The position numbers and the translations under genes were made by a program. Below are positions 21,212 through 32,519 of a stretch of 64,000 nt of DNA, piece by piece. The notes below the pieces were generated by a model. That model did not search any database and was not told the origin of the DNA. It worked only from the letters and a program-made list of their open reading frames with translations. The stretch is taken from contig NZ_AP018771.1 of NCBI RefSeq assembly GCF_019703545.1, positions 124,001 through 188,000 on the forward strand, written 5' to 3'. This DNA comes from Haemophilus influenzae (GTDB taxonomy: Bacteria > Pseudomonadota > Gammaproteobacteria > Enterobacterales > Pasteurellaceae). How positions within the stretch are numbered: position 1 is the first letter of the stretch; each line of letters begins with the position of its first letter.

Positions 21212-23560
21212 ATGACAAAAAAACGTAAAAACTTAATCAACCAAGATCCTCATTACAAACGAGAATTGGAAAAATACGGCAATCCAATCCCGAGCCGTGA
21301 ATTTATTTTAAGCGTTATTCGAGACAATAATGCACCGATGAATCGGGATGAAATTTTGACCGCACTTTCCATTCGAAATGAAGATCAAATAGAGGCGATG
21401 CGTCGCCGATTACGCGCGATGGAAAATGATGGGCAATTAGTATTCACTAAACGTAAACGCTATGCCTTACCAGAAAAATTAGATTTATTTAAAGGTACGG
21501 TAATTGGTCATCGCGAAGGTTTCGGTTTTTTACAGGTCGATGGCAAAAAAGATGATTTATTCATTCCAAACCATCAAATGCAAAGAGTCATGCATGGAGA
21601 TTTTGTCTTAGCGCAACCTGCTGGATTAGAGCGTCGTGGTCGCCGTGAAGTGCGAATTGTGCGCGTATTAGAAACTCGTAAAAAACAAATTGTGGGTCGC
21701 TTTTTCTTAGAAAACGGTTTCAGCTATGTGGTGCCTGATGACAGCAGAATTGGCAGAGATATTCTCGTGCCAAATGAACATCGTAATGACGCACGAATGG
21801 GGCAAGTTGTGGTTGTCGAATTGCAGGAACGTTCTGCCAGTTTTAACCAGCCAATTGGCGTGATCACTGAAATTCTAGGCGATAATATGGCGAAAGGTAT
21901 GGAAGTGGAAATCGCCTTGCGTAACCACGATATTCCCCATAAGTTTCCAAGTGCGGTGGAAAAATACGTAAAAAAATTCACTGAAGAAGTCCCAGAAGAA
22001 GCAAAAAAAGGTCGTGTGGATTTACGCAATTTACCGCTTGTGACCATTGATGGCGAAGATGCGCGGGATTTTGACGATGCCGTTTATTGTGAAAAACACG
22101 GCAAAGGCTGGAAACTTTGGGTCGCGATTGCGGATGTCAGTTATTACGTACGTTTACGTTCCGCTTTGGATGTAGAAGCACATAATCGTGGTAACTCGGT
22201 CTATTTTCCAAACCGAGTTGTACCCATGCTACCTGAAATTTTATCAAACGGCTTATGCTCCCTTAACCCTCAAGTGGATCGTTTATGTATGGTGTGTGAG
22301 ATGCAAATTTCAGCTAAAGGTAAGCTCACAGATTATCGCTTTTATGAAGCGGTGATGAATTCTCACGCCCGCCTCACTTATACCAAAGTAGCCAAAATGC
22401 TTGAAGGCGATGAAGAATTACGCACTCGTTATCAAGGACTTATTCCACATTTAGAAGAATTGCATCATCTCTATAAAGCATTACTCAATGCCCGAAAACA
22501 ACGTGGTGCCATCGATTTTGAAACCATTGAAACTAAGTTTATTTTCAATGCAATGGGGCGAATTGAACGCATTGAACCCGTTGTTCGTAACGATGCCCAC
22601 AAAATCATTGAGGAATGTATGATTCTTGCGAATATCGCAGCAGCCAATTTTATGGAAAAACATAAAGAGCCTGCGTTATATCGTATTCATTCCATCCCGA
22701 GCGAAGAAAAATTAACATCGTTCCGCACTTTCTTAAGTGAGTTTGGTTTAACTTTAGAAGGTGGCTTAAAACCAACTACAAAAGACTATGCTGCGCTCTT
22801 AGAAAAAGTTAAAGAAAGGCCAGATCATGAACTTATTCAAACAATGTTGCTCCGTTCTTTAAGCCAAGCTGTCTATCATGCTGATAATATTGGGCATTTT
22901 GGATTGGCTTTGGAAGAATATGCTCACTTTACTTCGCCAATTCGCCGTTATCCAGACTTAACACTTCATCGAGGTATCAAATATTTGCTTGCTAAAGAAC
23001 AAGGCACAAAACGTAAAACAACGGATACTGGCGGTTATCATTACTCTTTTGATGAAATGGATTTACTTGGCAATCATTGTTCAATGACGGAACGCCGTGC
23101 TGACGACGCCACTCGTGAAGTGGCAGATTGGCTGAAATGCGAATATATGCAAGATCATGTTGGTGGTGAATTTAGCGGTGTTATTTCATCTGTGACTGGA
23201 TTTGGTTTATTTGTACGCTTAGATGACTTATTCATCGATGGTTTAGTCCATATTTCCACCTTAGAAAACGATTATTACCAATTCGATGCAGCAAAACAGC
23301 GTTTAATTGGCGAAAATAGCGGAATGCAATATCGCTTAGGCGATAAAGTTCGCATCAAAGTTGAAGCGGTACATTTAGAAAATAAAATGGTCGATTTCTC
23401 GCTGATGGGCAGTGAACGTAAACCTCGTCGAGCTGGAAAAACCGCGAAAGAAAAAGCCAAGAAAGTCTTTAAAGAACTACCGTCTAAAGCCTCCAAAAAA
23501 CGAAAAAGTGCGGTAAAAAAGAAAGAAGTTTCTAAGAAAACATCTAGAAAACGCAAATAA
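21212..23560 (+). CDS. rnr: Ribonuclease R
   Basis: Processive 3'-5' exoribonuclease that degrades structured RNA and is involved in trans-translation quality control. The 782-residue protein has an N-terminal winged-helix domain (residues 20-80), cold-shock domains ([17 protein letters not shown]), the RNB catalytic core with [15 protein letters not shown] near 284 (four acidic residues), [17 protein letters not shown] near 573, an S1 domain ([17 protein letters not shown]) near 650 and a lysine-rich tail (about 730-782). Full length, with uptake signals inside. Downstream rlmB is likely cotranscribed. Confidence 0.97.
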   Translation: MTKKRKNLINQDPHYKRELEKYGNPIPSREFILSVIRDNNAPMNRDEILTALSIRNEDQIEAMRRRLRAMENDGQLVFTKRKRYALPEKLDLFKGTVIGHREGFGFLQVDGKKDDLFIPNHQMQRVMHGDFVLAQPAGLERRGRREVRIVRVLETRKKQIVGRFFLENGFSYVVPDDSRIGRDILVPNEHRNDARMGQVVVVELQERSASFNQPIGVITEILGDNMAKGMEVEIALRNHDIPHKFPSAVEKYVKKFTEEVPEEAKKGRVDLRNLPLVTIDGEDARDFDDAVYCEKHGKGWKLWVAIADVSYYVRLRSALDVEAHNRGNSVYFPNRVVPMLPEILSNGLCSLNPQVDRLCMVCEMQISAKGKLTDYRFYEAVMNSHARLTYTKVAKMLEGDEELRTRYQGLIPHLEELHHLYKALLNARKQRGAIDFETIETKFIFNAMGRIERIEPVVRNDAHKIIEECMILANIAAANFMEKHKEPALYRIHSIPSEEKLTSFRTFLSEFGLTLEGGLKPTTKDYAALLEKVKERPDHELIQTMLLRSLSQAVYHADNIGHFGLALEEYAHFTSPIRRYPDLTLHRGIKYLLAKEQGTKRKTTDTGGYHYSFDEMDLLGNHCSMTERRADDATREVADWLKCEYMQDHVGGEFSGVISSVTGFGLFVRLDDLFIDGLVHISTLENDYYQFDAAKQRLIGENSGMQYRLGDKVRIKVEAVHLENKMVDFSLMGSERKPRRAGKTAKEKAKKVFKELPSKASKKRKSAVKKKEVSKKTSRKRK

Positions 23561-23615
23561 TTCACTCCCTATTGTAAGAATGAATTAAAAATTCAAATAA
23601 GAAAAAGAGAAATTT

Positions 23616-24356
23616 ATGTCAGAACAAATCTACGGCATTCATGCTGTTAATAGTATTTTAACCCATTCGCCAGAACGTTTAATTGAAGTCTTCGTACTTA
23701 AAGGACGTGAAGATAAACGCCTACAGCCACTCTTAAATGAGCTTTATTCCCTAGGAATTGGTGTGCAATTAGTTAATCGACAAACACTTGATAAAAAAGC
23801 CGATGGAGAAGTTCATCAAGGTGTCATTGCTCGAGTACAGGTAGCAAAAGAACTTAATGAAAATGATCTTGATGAAATTCTTGCGAATAAACAAAATCCG
23901 CTTTTATTAGTTTTGGATGGTGTGACTGATCCGCACAACTTAGGGGCTTGTTTGCGAACAGCTGATGCAGCGGGCGCAGTGGCAGTGATCGTACCAAAAG
24001 ATAAATCTGCACAATTAACATCTATCGCGCGTAAAGTTGCTTGCGGTGCAGCAGAAACTGTGCCGTTAATTCGTGTAACCAATCTTTCTCGCACACTACG
24101 CGATTTACAGCAAAACCATAATATTTGGGTGGTTGGCACTGCTGGCGAAGCAACTGAAACCATTTATCAAAGCAAACTGACAGGGCCACTAGCACTTGTT
24201 ATGGGAGCTGAAGGCGAAGGAATGCGTCGTTTAACACGTGAACATTGCGATCAACTGATTAGCATTCCAATGGCTGGTTCAGTTTCATCATTAAATGTAT
24301 CTGTCGCAACAGGGGTATGTTTATTTGAAATTGTACGTCAGCGTTTAGGTTCATAA
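23616..24356 (+). CDS. rlmB: 23S rRNA 2'-O-methyltransferase RlmB
   Basis: SpoU-family (SPOUT) enzyme that methylates G2251 of 23S rRNA using SAM. The 246-residue product starts [15 protein letters not shown]. It shows [23 protein letters not shown] near residue 100 (motif 1), [13 protein letters not shown] near 190 and [19 protein letters not shown] near 215 (motifs 2-3 forming the knot). It lies 55 bp after rnr, the same order as in E. coli, and is followed by a hairpin of uptake signals. Confidence 0.97.
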   Translation: MSEQIYGIHAVNSILTHSPERLIEVFVLKGREDKRLQPLLNELYSLGIGVQLVNRQTLDKKADGEVHQGVIARVQVAKELNENDLDEILANKQNPLLLVLDGVTDPHNLGACLRTADAAGAVAVIVPKDKSAQLTSIARKVACGAAETVPLIRVTNLSRTLRDLQQNHNIWVVGTAGEATETIYQSKLTGPLALVMGAEGEGMRRLTREHCDQLISIPMAGSVSSLNVSVATGVCLFEIVRQRLGS

Positions 24357-24386
24357 AAAAGTGCGGTAAATTTTACCGCACTTTTG
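24355..24386 (+). terminator. Terminator built from two inverted uptake signals, after rlmB
   Basis: AAAAGTGCGGTAAA (24357-24370) and TTTTACCGCACTTTT (24371-24385) form a nearly perfect inverted repeat of two uptake signals, ending in T. It can terminate rlmB and the convergent clpB. Confidence 0.85.
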
Positions 24387-24392
24387 TAATGC

Positions 24393-26963
24393 TTATTGTC
24401 TCGCTTGAACTTCTGAATTGACATAATCAATAGTAACAACCTTACTCGGTAACAACGCACCAGATAGAATTTGTTGCGCCAAGCTATTTTCAATTTCTTG
24501 TTGAATGGCGCGTTTCAATGGACGTGCGCCATAAATTGGGTCATAGCCAACTTCGCCAATAAAATCTAATAAAGCATCGGTAAATACCAATTCGTAGCCA
24601 CGAGTTTCCATACGTTTTGCTAAACGTTCTAATTGGATGCTTGCAATCGCACGGATATTCTCTTTACCAAGTGGATGGAATACCACGGTTTCGTCAATAC
24701 GGTTGATAAATTCTGGGCGGAAATGTTGCCCCACTACAGACATCACTAAGGCTTTCATTTCGCTATAGCTTTCGTCTTTGTTACCTTGGATTAAATCAGA
24801 ACCTAAGTTAGAGGTCATAATCACAACCGTGTTACGAAAATCTACGGTTCTGCCTTGTCCATCAGTCAAACGGCCATCATCTAACACTTGCAACAAAATA
24901 TTGAACACATCCGTATGGGCTTTTTCAACTTCATCTAACAAGATCACTGAATACGGACGACGACGAACAGCTTCAGTTAAATAACCGCCTTCTTCATAGC
25001 CGACATAGCCTGGAGGCGCTCCGACTAAACGAGATACGCTGTGTTTTTCCATAAACTCTGACATATCGATACGCACCATTGCATCTTCACTATCAAAGAG
25101 GAATTTAGCTAGAGTTTTACAAAGCTCTGTTTTACCTACACCTGTTGGCCCTAGGAACAAGAAAGAACCAATTGGGCGATTAGGATCGGAAAGACCAGCA
25201 CGGCTACGACGAATCGCATTTGCGACAGCATCCACCGCTTCTTCTTGACCTATCACACGTTTATGTAGTTCATCTTCCATACGCAAGAGTTTTTCTTTCT
25301 CGCCTTCCATCATTTTGGATACAGGAATACCCGTAGCTTTAGAAAGCACTTCAGCGATTTCTTCATCTGTGACGCGATAGCGTAAAAGCATCATTTCTTT
25401 TCCTTCGCTGGTTTCAGCTTGCTCGAGTTGCTTTTCAAGAGCAGGAATGCGACCATATTGCAACTCAGACATTTTCGCTAAATCCCCCGCACGACGAGCT
25501 TGTTCCAGTTCAGTTTTTGCAGTATCTAATTCTTGTTTAATATGTTGAGAGCCAGAAAGCGTTGCTTTTTCGGATTTCCATACTTCTTCAAGTTCGGCGT
25601 ATTCACGTTCTTTTTCAACCAATTCTTTCTCTAACATTTCTAAACGTTTGCGACTTGCTTCGTCTTCTTCTTTTTGTAATGCCTGTTGTTCCAATTTTAG
25701 TTGGATAATACGACGTTCAAGACGATCAAGCGGTTCAGGTTTAGAATCTATTTCCATACGAATACTAGATGCGGCTTCATCGATCAAGTCGATGGCTTTA
25801 TCTGGCAATTGACGATCAGAAATATAGCGATGTGAAAGCATTGCTGCTGCGACGATTGCAGGGTCAGTAATATCCACGTGATGATGAATTTCATAACGTT
25901 CTTTCAAACCACGTAAAATTGCAATGGTATCTTCTACACTTGGTTCGTCCACAAAAACTTTTTGGAAACGGCGTTCAAGGGCGGCATCTTTTTCAATATA
26001 TTGACGATATTCATCTAGAGTGGTTGCACCCACGCAATGTAATTCACCGCGCGCTAAACTTGGTTTTAATAAGTTACCCGCATCCATCGCACCATCGGTT
26101 TTACCCGCGCCGACCATAGTATGAATTTCATCAATAAAGAGGATCACGCGACCTTCTTCTTTAGAAAGTTCATTAAGCACCGCTTTTAAACGTTCTTCAA
26201 ATTCTCCGCGATATTTTGCACCAGCAATCAATGCGCCCATATCTAATGAAAGCACACGTTTATTTTTCAAACCTTCTGGCACTTCGCCATTTACAATGCG
26301 TTGTGCCAAGCCTTCGACAATCGCCGTTTTCCCTACACCTGGTTCACCAATTAACACAGGGTTGTTTTTGGTACGACGTTGTAATACTTGAATAGCTCGA
26401 CGAATTTCTTCATCACGCCCAATTACAGGATCAAGTTTGCCACTTTCTGCACGAGCGGTTAAATCAATCGTATATTTTTCAAGAGCTTGTCTGCTTTCTT
26501 CTGCATTTTGATCGTTCACGTTTTGTCCCCCTCTAATGTGCTGAATAGCTTGCGAAATTTGTTCTTTTTTCGCACCGCACTTTTTCAAAATATCGCTGAT
26601 CGTTCCTCGTTCTTCTAAAGCTGCAAGCAAAAACAATTCGCTCGAAATAAATTTATCTTGGTTTTGCTGTGCGAATTTATCGCATAAATTAAGTAGATTA
26701 ATAAGCTGGCGTGAAAGTTGTACATCTCCACCATTGCCAATCACTTGCGGCAATTTATTTAGTTCTGTCTTTAATTCATTACGCAATAAAGCCACATTTA
26801 CGCCACTTGCTGTCAAAATTGGCGCAATAGAGCCACCCTGTTGATTTAAAAGTGCGGTCAATAAATGCACAGGTTCAATAAATTGATTGTCTTTTCCGAT
26901 AGCAAGTGATTGTGCTTCGCTTAACGCTTCTTGGAATTTTGTCGTAAATTTTTCAATGTTCAT
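24393..26963 (-). CDS. clpB: ATP-dependent disaggregase ClpB
   Basis: Hexameric AAA+ chaperone that works with DnaK to rescue aggregated proteins. The 856-residue protein has the N domain (1-150), NBD1 with Walker [15 protein letters not shown] near 206 and Walker [12 protein letters not shown] near 277, the coiled-coil M domain (about 410-520), and NBD2 with [14 protein letters not shown] near 605 and [11 protein letters not shown] near 675. The end [13 protein letters not shown] is typical. The length equals E. coli ClpB (857). Two uptake signals lie in the gene. A sigma-32 promoter is expected upstream of 26963 but not identified here. Confidence 0.97.
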   Translation of the reverse strand: MNIEKFTTKFQEALSEAQSLAIGKDNQFIEPVHLLTALLNQQGGSIAPILTASGVNVALLRNELKTELNKLPQVIGNGGDVQLSRQLINLLNLCDKFAQQNQDKFISSELFLLAALEERGTISDILKKCGAKKEQISQAIQHIRGGQNVNDQNAEESRQALEKYTIDLTARAESGKLDPVIGRDEEIRRAIQVLQRRTKNNPVLIGEPGVGKTAIVEGLAQRIVNGEVPEGLKNKRVLSLDMGALIAGAKYRGEFEERLKAVLNELSKEEGRVILFIDEIHTMVGAGKTDGAMDAGNLLKPSLARGELHCVGATTLDEYRQYIEKDAALERRFQKVFVDEPSVEDTIAILRGLKERYEIHHHVDITDPAIVAAAMLSHRYISDRQLPDKAIDLIDEAASSIRMEIDSKPEPLDRLERRIIQLKLEQQALQKEEDEASRKRLEMLEKELVEKEREYAELEEVWKSEKATLSGSQHIKQELDTAKTELEQARRAGDLAKMSELQYGRIPALEKQLEQAETSEGKEMMLLRYRVTDEEIAEVLSKATGIPVSKMMEGEKEKLLRMEDELHKRVIGQEEAVDAVANAIRRSRAGLSDPNRPIGSFLFLGPTGVGKTELCKTLAKFLFDSEDAMVRIDMSEFMEKHSVSRLVGAPPGYVGYEEGGYLTEAVRRRPYSVILLDEVEKAHTDVFNILLQVLDDGRLTDGQGRTVDFRNTVVIMTSNLGSDLIQGNKDESYSEMKALVMSVVGQHFRPEFINRIDETVVFHPLGKENIRAIASIQLERLAKRMETRGYELVFTDALLDFIGEVGYDPIYGARPLKRAIQQEIENSLAQQILSGALLPSKVVTIDYVNSEVQARQ

Positions 26964-27090
26964 ACACTTTCCTCAATTTGGTTTTGGCTTTCGCCGTTTG
27001 CCCAAATTAAGTAAGATCGCTTAAACGGATTTCAAGAGAAAAAATGAAATATTTTGATTTTATCTATCAATAAAAATTTGATGATAGGTT

Positions 27091-27654
27091 TCAACCTACC
27101 AAAATATCGAATAATGGCACATCCCAATGCTCAGTGGGAAGATTTTCTACTTGCTGACATTGGTGCGCTAAACCAACTGGAATAAAAGACTTATTTTGCC
27201 AATTCTGCAACGTGCGATCATAAAATCCACCGCCCATACCAAGGCGATTTCCTTTTTTATCAAAAGCCACCAATGGCGTAAATAAAATATCCAGTTCATT
27301 TAATGGCAAAACATTTTGAACATTCAGCTTTGGCTCCCAAATGCCAAACTGATTTTGTTTCATTGGTGTATCAGGTAAATAGCGTAAAAACAATAAATGA
27401 TGTTTAGTAAAAGGATGTAAAACAGGCAAATACACATTTTTATTTTGCATCCACAGGGATTGGATTAAGGCTTTTGTCGAAATTTCACCATCAAAAGAAA
27501 AATATAATGCAATATTTTTGGCTTGTCGTTGCTCGATAAGATTTAACGCCTGTTGAGTAACCGATTGTTCAGCTTGGTGCTGTTGAAGTGCGGTTAAATT
27601 TGCACGTATTTTTCGGATTTCAGTGCGGATTTGCTGGCGTTTTTGAGTATTCAT
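27091..27654 (-). CDS. fau: 5-formyltetrahydrofolate cyclo-ligase family protein
   Basis: Predicted ATP-dependent enzyme converting 5-formyl-THF to methenyl-THF (YgfA/Fau). The 187-residue protein starts MNTQKRQQIRTEIRKIRANL and carries FDGEISTKAL near residue 53 and MGGGFYDRTLQNW near 140, the conserved nucleotide/Mg segment. Its position directly downstream of 6S RNA on the same strand is the conserved ssrS-ygfA arrangement. Contains one uptake signal (27586-27594). Confidence 0.92.
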   Translation of the reverse strand: MNTQKRQQIRTEIRKIRANLTALQQHQAEQSVTQQALNLIEQRQAKNIALYFSFDGEISTKALIQSLWMQNKNVYLPVLHPFTKHHLLFLRYLPDTPMKQNQFGIWEPKLNVQNVLPLNELDILFTPLVAFDKKGNRLGMGGGFYDRTLQNWQNKSFIPVGLAHQCQQVENLPTEHWDVPLFDILVG

Positions 27655-27667
27655 AGAAATGAAAAGG

Positions 27668-27862
27668 AAGACCCCAGAGTGCCGCTGTGGGCAGTAGTCC
27701 TTGAACCCAACGGTTCAAGGAAATCAGTTGATACCGTTTTCAGGTTTCTTAGCCCAATGAACGAGTCAAAGGTTAAGCCTACACACCAACGATAGGAAAC
27801 CAATTTATAAGATTTAAAGTATCGGCTCAGGGACATAGCCTACTGACGAACACTCCAGGTAA
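27668..27862 (-). ncRNA. ssrS: 6S RNA
   Basis: On the minus strand the region begins ACCTGGAGTGTTCG with TCCCTGAGCCGATA soon after. It runs through a central bubble to CCTTGAACCGTTGGGTTCAAGG and ends GCCCACAGCGGCACTCTGGGGT. These pieces and their order match E. coli 6S RNA (CCCCUGAGCCGAUA, CCUUGAACCAAGGGUUCAAGG, GCGGCAUCUCGG), and the two ends pair. It lies between zapA and fau as in E. coli. It binds sigma-70 RNA polymerase and represses transcription in stationary phase. Exact ends are estimated. Confidence 0.93.
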
Positions 27863-27971
27863 TTCTTATGGGTTTATACTAGCCCAAATTCTCAGTATTG
27901 ACTAGCATTTATTTGTCAAATTTAACGAGTTGCTTATAAAACGACAAAATGACTCTAATTTGATCATTAAT

Positions 27972-28274
27972 TTAATGCGGTTCTTTTGTAACACGAATAT
28001 TTTCTAATGAGTGATCTAATTGTTGGATACCCGTTCTCAATACCTCTTCAATTTTAGCCGTTTTATTTTTTTCTTGGCTTAATTCAAAACTCAAATTGAG
28101 TGCCACAATAGAAAGCACACGATCAAGCTGAATAAGGCCTGTCTTTTCTTTCATTTCGGAAACCAATATATCTAAATTACGCGCAGCTTGGCGCAGTAAT
28201 TCTTCTTGTTCAATGGGTACATTTAAACGCAAAACCTGACCCAAAACTAAAATTTCGACCAATTTTAACGACAT
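27972..28274 (-). CDS. zapA: Cell division protein ZapA
   Basis: Small FtsZ-ring stabiliser. The 100-residue protein begins MSLKLVEILVLGQVLRLNVP and has EQEELLRQAARNLDILVSEMK, the ZapA dimerisation head, followed by a helical coiled-coil tail (residues 60-95). The length is slightly shorter than E. coli ZapA (109). It is upstream of ssrS-fau, as in E. coli, and divergent from polA. Confidence 0.92.
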   Translation of the reverse strand: MSLKLVEILVLGQVLRLNVPIEQEELLRQAARNLDILVSEMKEKTGLIQLDRVLSIVALNLSFELSQEKNKTAKIEEVLRTGIQQLDHSLENIRVTKEPH

Positions 28275-28422
28275 TTGATTTCCTTAAATTAAATATTTGA
28301 ATGGCTGATATTATGCCATAGCAAAAAATATTCGTCATAAATTTTACATTAAACCCGCCATTCGCTCATCACCATAAATTACGCTATAATGCGGGTATTT
28401 TTCAGTTTAAAACGAGATTTTT

Positions 28423-31230
28423 ATGGCCCAAATTGCAACAAATCCGCTTGTGCTAGTGGATGGTTCTTCTTATTTATATCGTGCATTTCATGCCTTTCCA
28501 CCTTTAACCAATGCCGCAGGTGAGCCAACAGGTGCGATGTACGGCGTGTTAAATATGTTAAAAAGCCTCATCTCACAAGTACAGCCCTCTCATATAGCCG
28601 TTGTTTTTGATGCAAAAGGGAAAACATTTCGCAATGAAATGTTTGAACACTATAAATCTCACCGTCCACCAATGCCTGATGATTTACGCAAACAAATTCA
28701 GCCTTTGCACGATATGATTCGTGCATTGGGCATTCCGCTTTTAGTGGTGGAAGGGATTGAGGCAGATGATGTAATCGGCACACTCGCACTACAAGCATCT
28801 CGTTTGGGTAAAAAAGTGCTCATTAGTACTGGCGATAAAGATATGGCACAGTTAGTTGATAACAATATTATGCTCATCAACACCATGAATAATAGCCTAT
28901 TGGATCGTGAGGGTGTGATTGAAAAATACGGTATTCCACCTGAACTCATTATTGATTATCTCGCACTTATGGGCGATAGTGCAGATAACATTCCTGGCGT
29001 TGCTGGCGTGGGCGAAAAAACCGCACTTGGTTTACTACAAGGCATAGGAAGCATGGCTGAAATTTATGCCAATCTTGAAAAAGTAGCGGAACTGCCAATT
29101 CGTGGTGCGAAAAAACTAGGTGAAAAATTATTGGCTGAAAAATCCAATGCCGCTCTTTCTTATACATTAGCAACCATCAAAACGGATGTTGAACTTAACG
29201 TGACAACAGATGAATTGTTGCTTGGAGAAAGCCAAAAGGATCAACTCATTGAATATTTTGCTCGCTACGAATTTAAACGCTGGCTTAATGAAGTGATGAA
29301 TGGCTCAGATTCTATTACTCAAACCACTGAACAGCCAGTGAAAATCAACCAGTATCAGGCGACCTCACCAGCTCAAAGTTCTGTGGGAAATAGTGCGGTG
29401 GAAAATACGCCTAAAATTCAAATCGATCGTACTAAATATGAAACCTTGCTCACTCAAGCGGATTTAACCCGCTGGATTGAAAAACTCAATACAGCAAAAC
29501 TCATTGCGGTCGATACTGAAACAGACAGTCTTGATTATATGTCTGCGAATTTAGTGGGTATCTCTTTTGCTCTTGAAAATGGCGAAGCCACTTATTTACC
29601 ATTGCAATTGGATTATTTGGATGCGCCAAAAACACTCGAAAAATCGACCGCACTTGCCGCTATCAAACCAATCTTAGAAAATCCTAATATTCACAAAATT
29701 GGACAAAACATTAAATTTGATGAAAGTATTTTTGCCCGTCATGGCATTGAATTACAAGGTGTTGAATTTGATACGATGTTGCTTTCCTATACGCTAAATA
29801 GTACGGGTCGTCATAATATGGACGATTTAGCTAAACGTTATTTAGGGCATGAGACTATCGCATTTGAAAGCCTTGCAGGAAAAGGGAAAAGTCAGCTTAC
29901 GTTTAATCAAATTCCCTTAGAACAAGCCACTGAATACGCAGCAGAAGATGCTGATGTGACCATGAAATTACAACAAGCACTGTGGTTGAAACTGCAAGAA
30001 GAACCAACGCTTGTTGAATTGTATAAAACAATGGAATTACCATTGCTTCATGTGCTTTCTCGTATGGAACGTACGGGCGTTTTGATTGATAGTGATGCCC
30101 TCTTTATACAATCTAACGAAATTGCTACAAGATTAACCGCACTTGAAAAACAAGCTTACGCATTAGCGGGTCAGCCATTCAATTTAGCATCCACCAAACA
30201 ATTACAAGAAATTTTGTTCGATAAACTTGGGCTACCTGTTTTACAAAAAACGCCAAAAGGTGCGCCATCAACAAATGAAGAAGTATTGGAAGAATTATCC
30301 TATAGCCACGAATTACCCAAAATTTTGGTTGAACATCGTGGGTTGAGCAAACTTAAATCCACTTACACGGATAAACTACCTCAAATGGTCAATTCACAAA
30401 CAGGCCGAGTGCATACCTCTTATCATCAAGCGGTCACGGCGACAGGGCGTTTATCATCTAGCGATCCAAACCTACAAAATATTCCAATTCGGAATGAAGA
30501 AGGTCGTCGTATTCGACAAGCATTTATCGCACGTGAAGGTTATTCTATTGTCGCCGCTGACTATTCTCAAATTGAGTTACGCATTATGGCGCATCTTTCT
30601 GGCGATCAAGGCTTAATTAACGCCTTCTCGCAAGGCAAGGATATTCATCGCTCCACCGCAGCTGAAATCTTCGGTGTATCATTAGATGAAGTCACCAGCG
30701 AGCAACGTCGCAATGCTAAAGCAATTAATTTCGGCTTAATTTATGGAATGTCCGCCTTTGGACTTTCACGCCAACTTGGCATTTCCCGTCCAGATGCACA
30801 AAAATACATGGATTTATATTTCCAACGCTATCCTAGCGTACAACAATTTATGACCGATATTCGTGCAAAAGCGAAAGCACAAGGCTATGTGGAAACACTA
30901 TTTGGTCGCCGTTTATATTTACCTGATATTAATTCTAGCAATGCAATGCGTCGTAAAGGAGCAGAACGCGTAGCGATCAATGCACCGATGCAAGGCACAG
31001 CTGCGGATATTATTAAACGAGCGATGATTAAAATTGATGAAGTAATCCGTCACGATCCAGATATTGAAATGATTATGCAAGTACACGATGAATTAGTGTT
31101 TGAAGTGCGGTCAGAAAAAGTCGCGTTTTTCCGTGAGCAAATTAAACAACATATGGAAGCCGCTGCTGAATTAGTTGTTCCGTTGATTGTGGAAGTGGGT
31201 GTCGGTAAAAATTGGGATGAAGCGCATTAA
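28423..31230 (+). CDS. polA: DNA polymerase I
   Basis: Repair and Okazaki-fragment polymerase. The 935-residue protein has all three domains. The 5' nuclease domain is residues 1-290 ([30 protein letters not shown]). The 3'-5' proofreading domain is about 340-520 and has the intact DxE motif [12 protein letters not shown]. The polymerase domain has motif [17 protein letters not shown] near 715, [19 protein letters not shown] near 770 and motif [12 protein letters not shown] near 890. The ATG at 28423 has a GAGA-type ribosome site. It contains several uptake signals. Intact. Confidence 0.98.
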   Translation: MAQIATNPLVLVDGSSYLYRAFHAFPPLTNAAGEPTGAMYGVLNMLKSLISQVQPSHIAVVFDAKGKTFRNEMFEHYKSHRPPMPDDLRKQIQPLHDMIRALGIPLLVVEGIEADDVIGTLALQASRLGKKVLISTGDKDMAQLVDNNIMLINTMNNSLLDREGVIEKYGIPPELIIDYLALMGDSADNIPGVAGVGEKTALGLLQGIGSMAEIYANLEKVAELPIRGAKKLGEKLLAEKSNAALSYTLATIKTDVELNVTTDELLLGESQKDQLIEYFARYEFKRWLNEVMNGSDSITQTTEQPVKINQYQATSPAQSSVGNSAVENTPKIQIDRTKYETLLTQADLTRWIEKLNTAKLIAVDTETDSLDYMSANLVGISFALENGEATYLPLQLDYLDAPKTLEKSTALAAIKPILENPNIHKIGQNIKFDESIFARHGIELQGVEFDTMLLSYTLNSTGRHNMDDLAKRYLGHETIAFESLAGKGKSQLTFNQIPLEQATEYAAEDADVTMKLQQALWLKLQEEPTLVELYKTMELPLLHVLSRMERTGVLIDSDALFIQSNEIATRLTALEKQAYALAGQPFNLASTKQLQEILFDKLGLPVLQKTPKGAPSTNEEVLEELSYSHELPKILVEHRGLSKLKSTYTDKLPQMVNSQTGRVHTSYHQAVTATGRLSSSDPNLQNIPIRNEEGRRIRQAFIAREGYSIVAADYSQIELRIMAHLSGDQGLINAFSQGKDIHRSTAAEIFGVSLDEVTSEQRRNAKAINFGLIYGMSAFGLSRQLGISRPDAQKYMDLYFQRYPSVQQFMTDIRAKAKAQGYVETLFGRRLYLPDINSSNAMRRKGAERVAINAPMQGTAADIIKRAMIKIDEVIRHDPDIEMIMQVHDELVFEVRSEKVAFFREQIKQHMEAAAELVVPLIVEVGVGKNWDEAH

Positions 31231-31244
31231 TTGGATAGGTAATA

Positions 31245-31468
31245 ATGAATTTAGAAAGACTTAACGAAATTGAAAAACCATTACTCCACATTGTTAAGCA
31301 TGATGTTGTGCCAGCCCTAGGCTGTACCGAACCCATTTCTCTTGCGCTCGCATCTGCTACAGCTGCGAAATATTTAGGCAAAACACCTGAACGTATTGAA
31401 GCCAAAGTATCTCCTAATCTGATGAAAGACAGGTTATCGAAATTATGGTGAGTAAACCTTGTCCTTAA
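31245..31468 (+). pseudogene. UPF0597/L-cysteine desulfidase family gene with large internal deletion
   Basis: The first 55 codons are those of the YhaM/CyuA family ([26 protein letters not shown]). After VSPNLMK the frame reads DRLSKLW then stops at 31451. In another frame the same DNA gives [14 protein letters not shown] with a stop at 31468, which resembles the C-terminus of the family. The simplest reading is a deletion of over 1 kb joining the two ends out of frame. The intact family is about 430 residues. The protein cannot be functional. It follows polA by 14 bp. Confidence 0.72.
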
Positions 31469-31529
31469 TGAAAATAAAGTGCGGTAAAAAATAAAGAAAT
31501 TTCAATTTCATTGGAATTTATCGTAAACA

Positions 31530-31563
31530 AAAGGGTGAGTATAAATTTACACTCAACCCTTTA
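31530..31563. terminator. Bidirectional terminator
   Basis: AAAAGGGTGAGT and ACTCAACCCTTT pair (with a one-base bulge) across TATAAATTTAC, flanked by A and T. It lies between the polA side (plus) and the hugZ gene (minus). Confidence 0.7.
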
Positions 31564-31582
31564 TCTTCATTAAGAGACAATA

Positions 31583-32344
31583 TTATTTATCACTTTCTTT
31601 TTCATGTGGATTGCCTTTGACACCAATATGAGAAATTTCCCCATTAGCATCAATCAAATAAGCTTGGCCAAAACCTCTTACAAAACGGCCTGTTCCAAAT
31701 GTAAGTTCAACTAAATCAAAATCAGTAAATTCACGAATTGTTTTAATTCCGCCTACATCATTCATAGTTTCGGCTAATTTATCTAAGACTTTTTCAACAA
31801 TTGGATCTTCACGAGGAATAAAACGTGCACTTGCTTTATAACGTAAGCGAGTACGCACAATAATTGACTTCGCTTTGTTTTCATCTTCTAAAAACATCAC
31901 TTCTACTTGATTTGGATTGCGTTTTAAATTCTCATAATGCTCTGCAATGGCACTGATATAAATATAATATTTTCCATCAAAGAAAATAATTGGTGCATAA
32001 GACGCCATCGGTAAGCCATCTTTATCTAAAGTAGAAAGCACACAGCTTTTAAACTCTTGACGAAATTCATCAATTTTAGCCTTGATACGATCGTAATTTG
32101 CAACTGGTTTATTTTCTACACAAAGATTGATGATTACTTGTTTAATTGAACCTGCGTCAGCTTGTTGTGGAAATTCCACACGTAATGTTTTGCCACCATT
32201 ATATTTAAAATCTAAACCAGCAAAATCTACATTAACTAACGTCACATCTGTAATTTCCTTTTCGCCACCAAATTTTTTACAAAGGGCAGCCATATCATCT
32301 TGATGATGATCATTCATATGAGTAATAATTCGATTGAAATCCAT
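31583..32344 (-). CDS. hugZ: HugZ/HutZ-family haem oxygenase-like protein
   Basis: Predicted haem-iron utilisation protein. The 253-residue product has an N-terminal DUF2470-like region ([18 protein letters not shown]) and a split-barrel PPOX domain ([20 protein letters not shown] near 114, [28 protein letters not shown]). The C-terminal part ([12 protein letters not shown]) resembles HugZ. The His residue at the far C-terminus ([11 protein letters not shown]) fits the haem-ligand region of HugZ. A Fur-like palindrome lies 60-76 bp upstream. The symbol is by family resemblance. Confidence 0.78.
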   Translation of the reverse strand: MDFNRIITHMNDHHQDDMAALCKKFGGEKEITDVTLVNVDFAGLDFKYNGGKTLRVEFPQQADAGSIKQVIINLCVENKPVANYDRIKAKIDEFRQEFKSCVLSTLDKDGLPMASYAPIIFFDGKYYIYISAIAEHYENLKRNPNQVEVMFLEDENKAKSIIVRTRLRYKASARFIPREDPIVEKVLDKLAETMNDVGGIKTIREFTDFDLVELTFGTGRFVRGFGQAYLIDANGEISHIGVKGNPHEKESDK

Positions 32345-32403
32345 TTTTGTTCCTTATATTAACAATTAATTTTTATTATTCTACGGAATCATATCCGATA
32401 GAA

Positions 32404-32420
32404 ATAATGCTGAGCATTAT
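32404..32420 (-). promoter_or_regulatory. Candidate Fur box upstream of hugZ
   Basis: ATAATGCTGAGCATTAT is a perfect 8+1+8 palindrome and matches 14 of 19 positions of the Fur consensus GATAATGATAATCATTATC, including both ATAATG/CATTAT arms. Placed 60-76 bp before the hugZ start, it suggests iron repression. Confidence 0.6.
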
Positions 32421-32475
32421 ACTCAAGTTAAAGTTATTTAACATATTTTTTACAGAATAATCCTTGATAAATAAA

Positions 32476-32497
32476 AAGCCCTTATAAATAAGGGCTT
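32476..32497 (-). terminator. Terminator after hbpA
   Basis: AAGCCCTTAT and ATAAGGGCTT form a 10-bp stem with a 2-base apex (likely a 4-base loop), followed on the minus strand by TTTTTAT. Confidence 0.8.
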
Positions 32498-32519
32498 AAA
32501 ATAAGTAAATCAATATGAA

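Noticed and set aside
21055..21240. 61-codon minus-strand frame across the yhhQ-rnr space
   Set aside because: It starts inside rnr, has no good ribosome site, and its sequence follows the inverted-repeat region; more likely non-coding.
27651..27836. 61-codon frame between fau and zapA
   Set aside because: The DNA is 6S RNA, so the frame is an accident of the RNA sequence.
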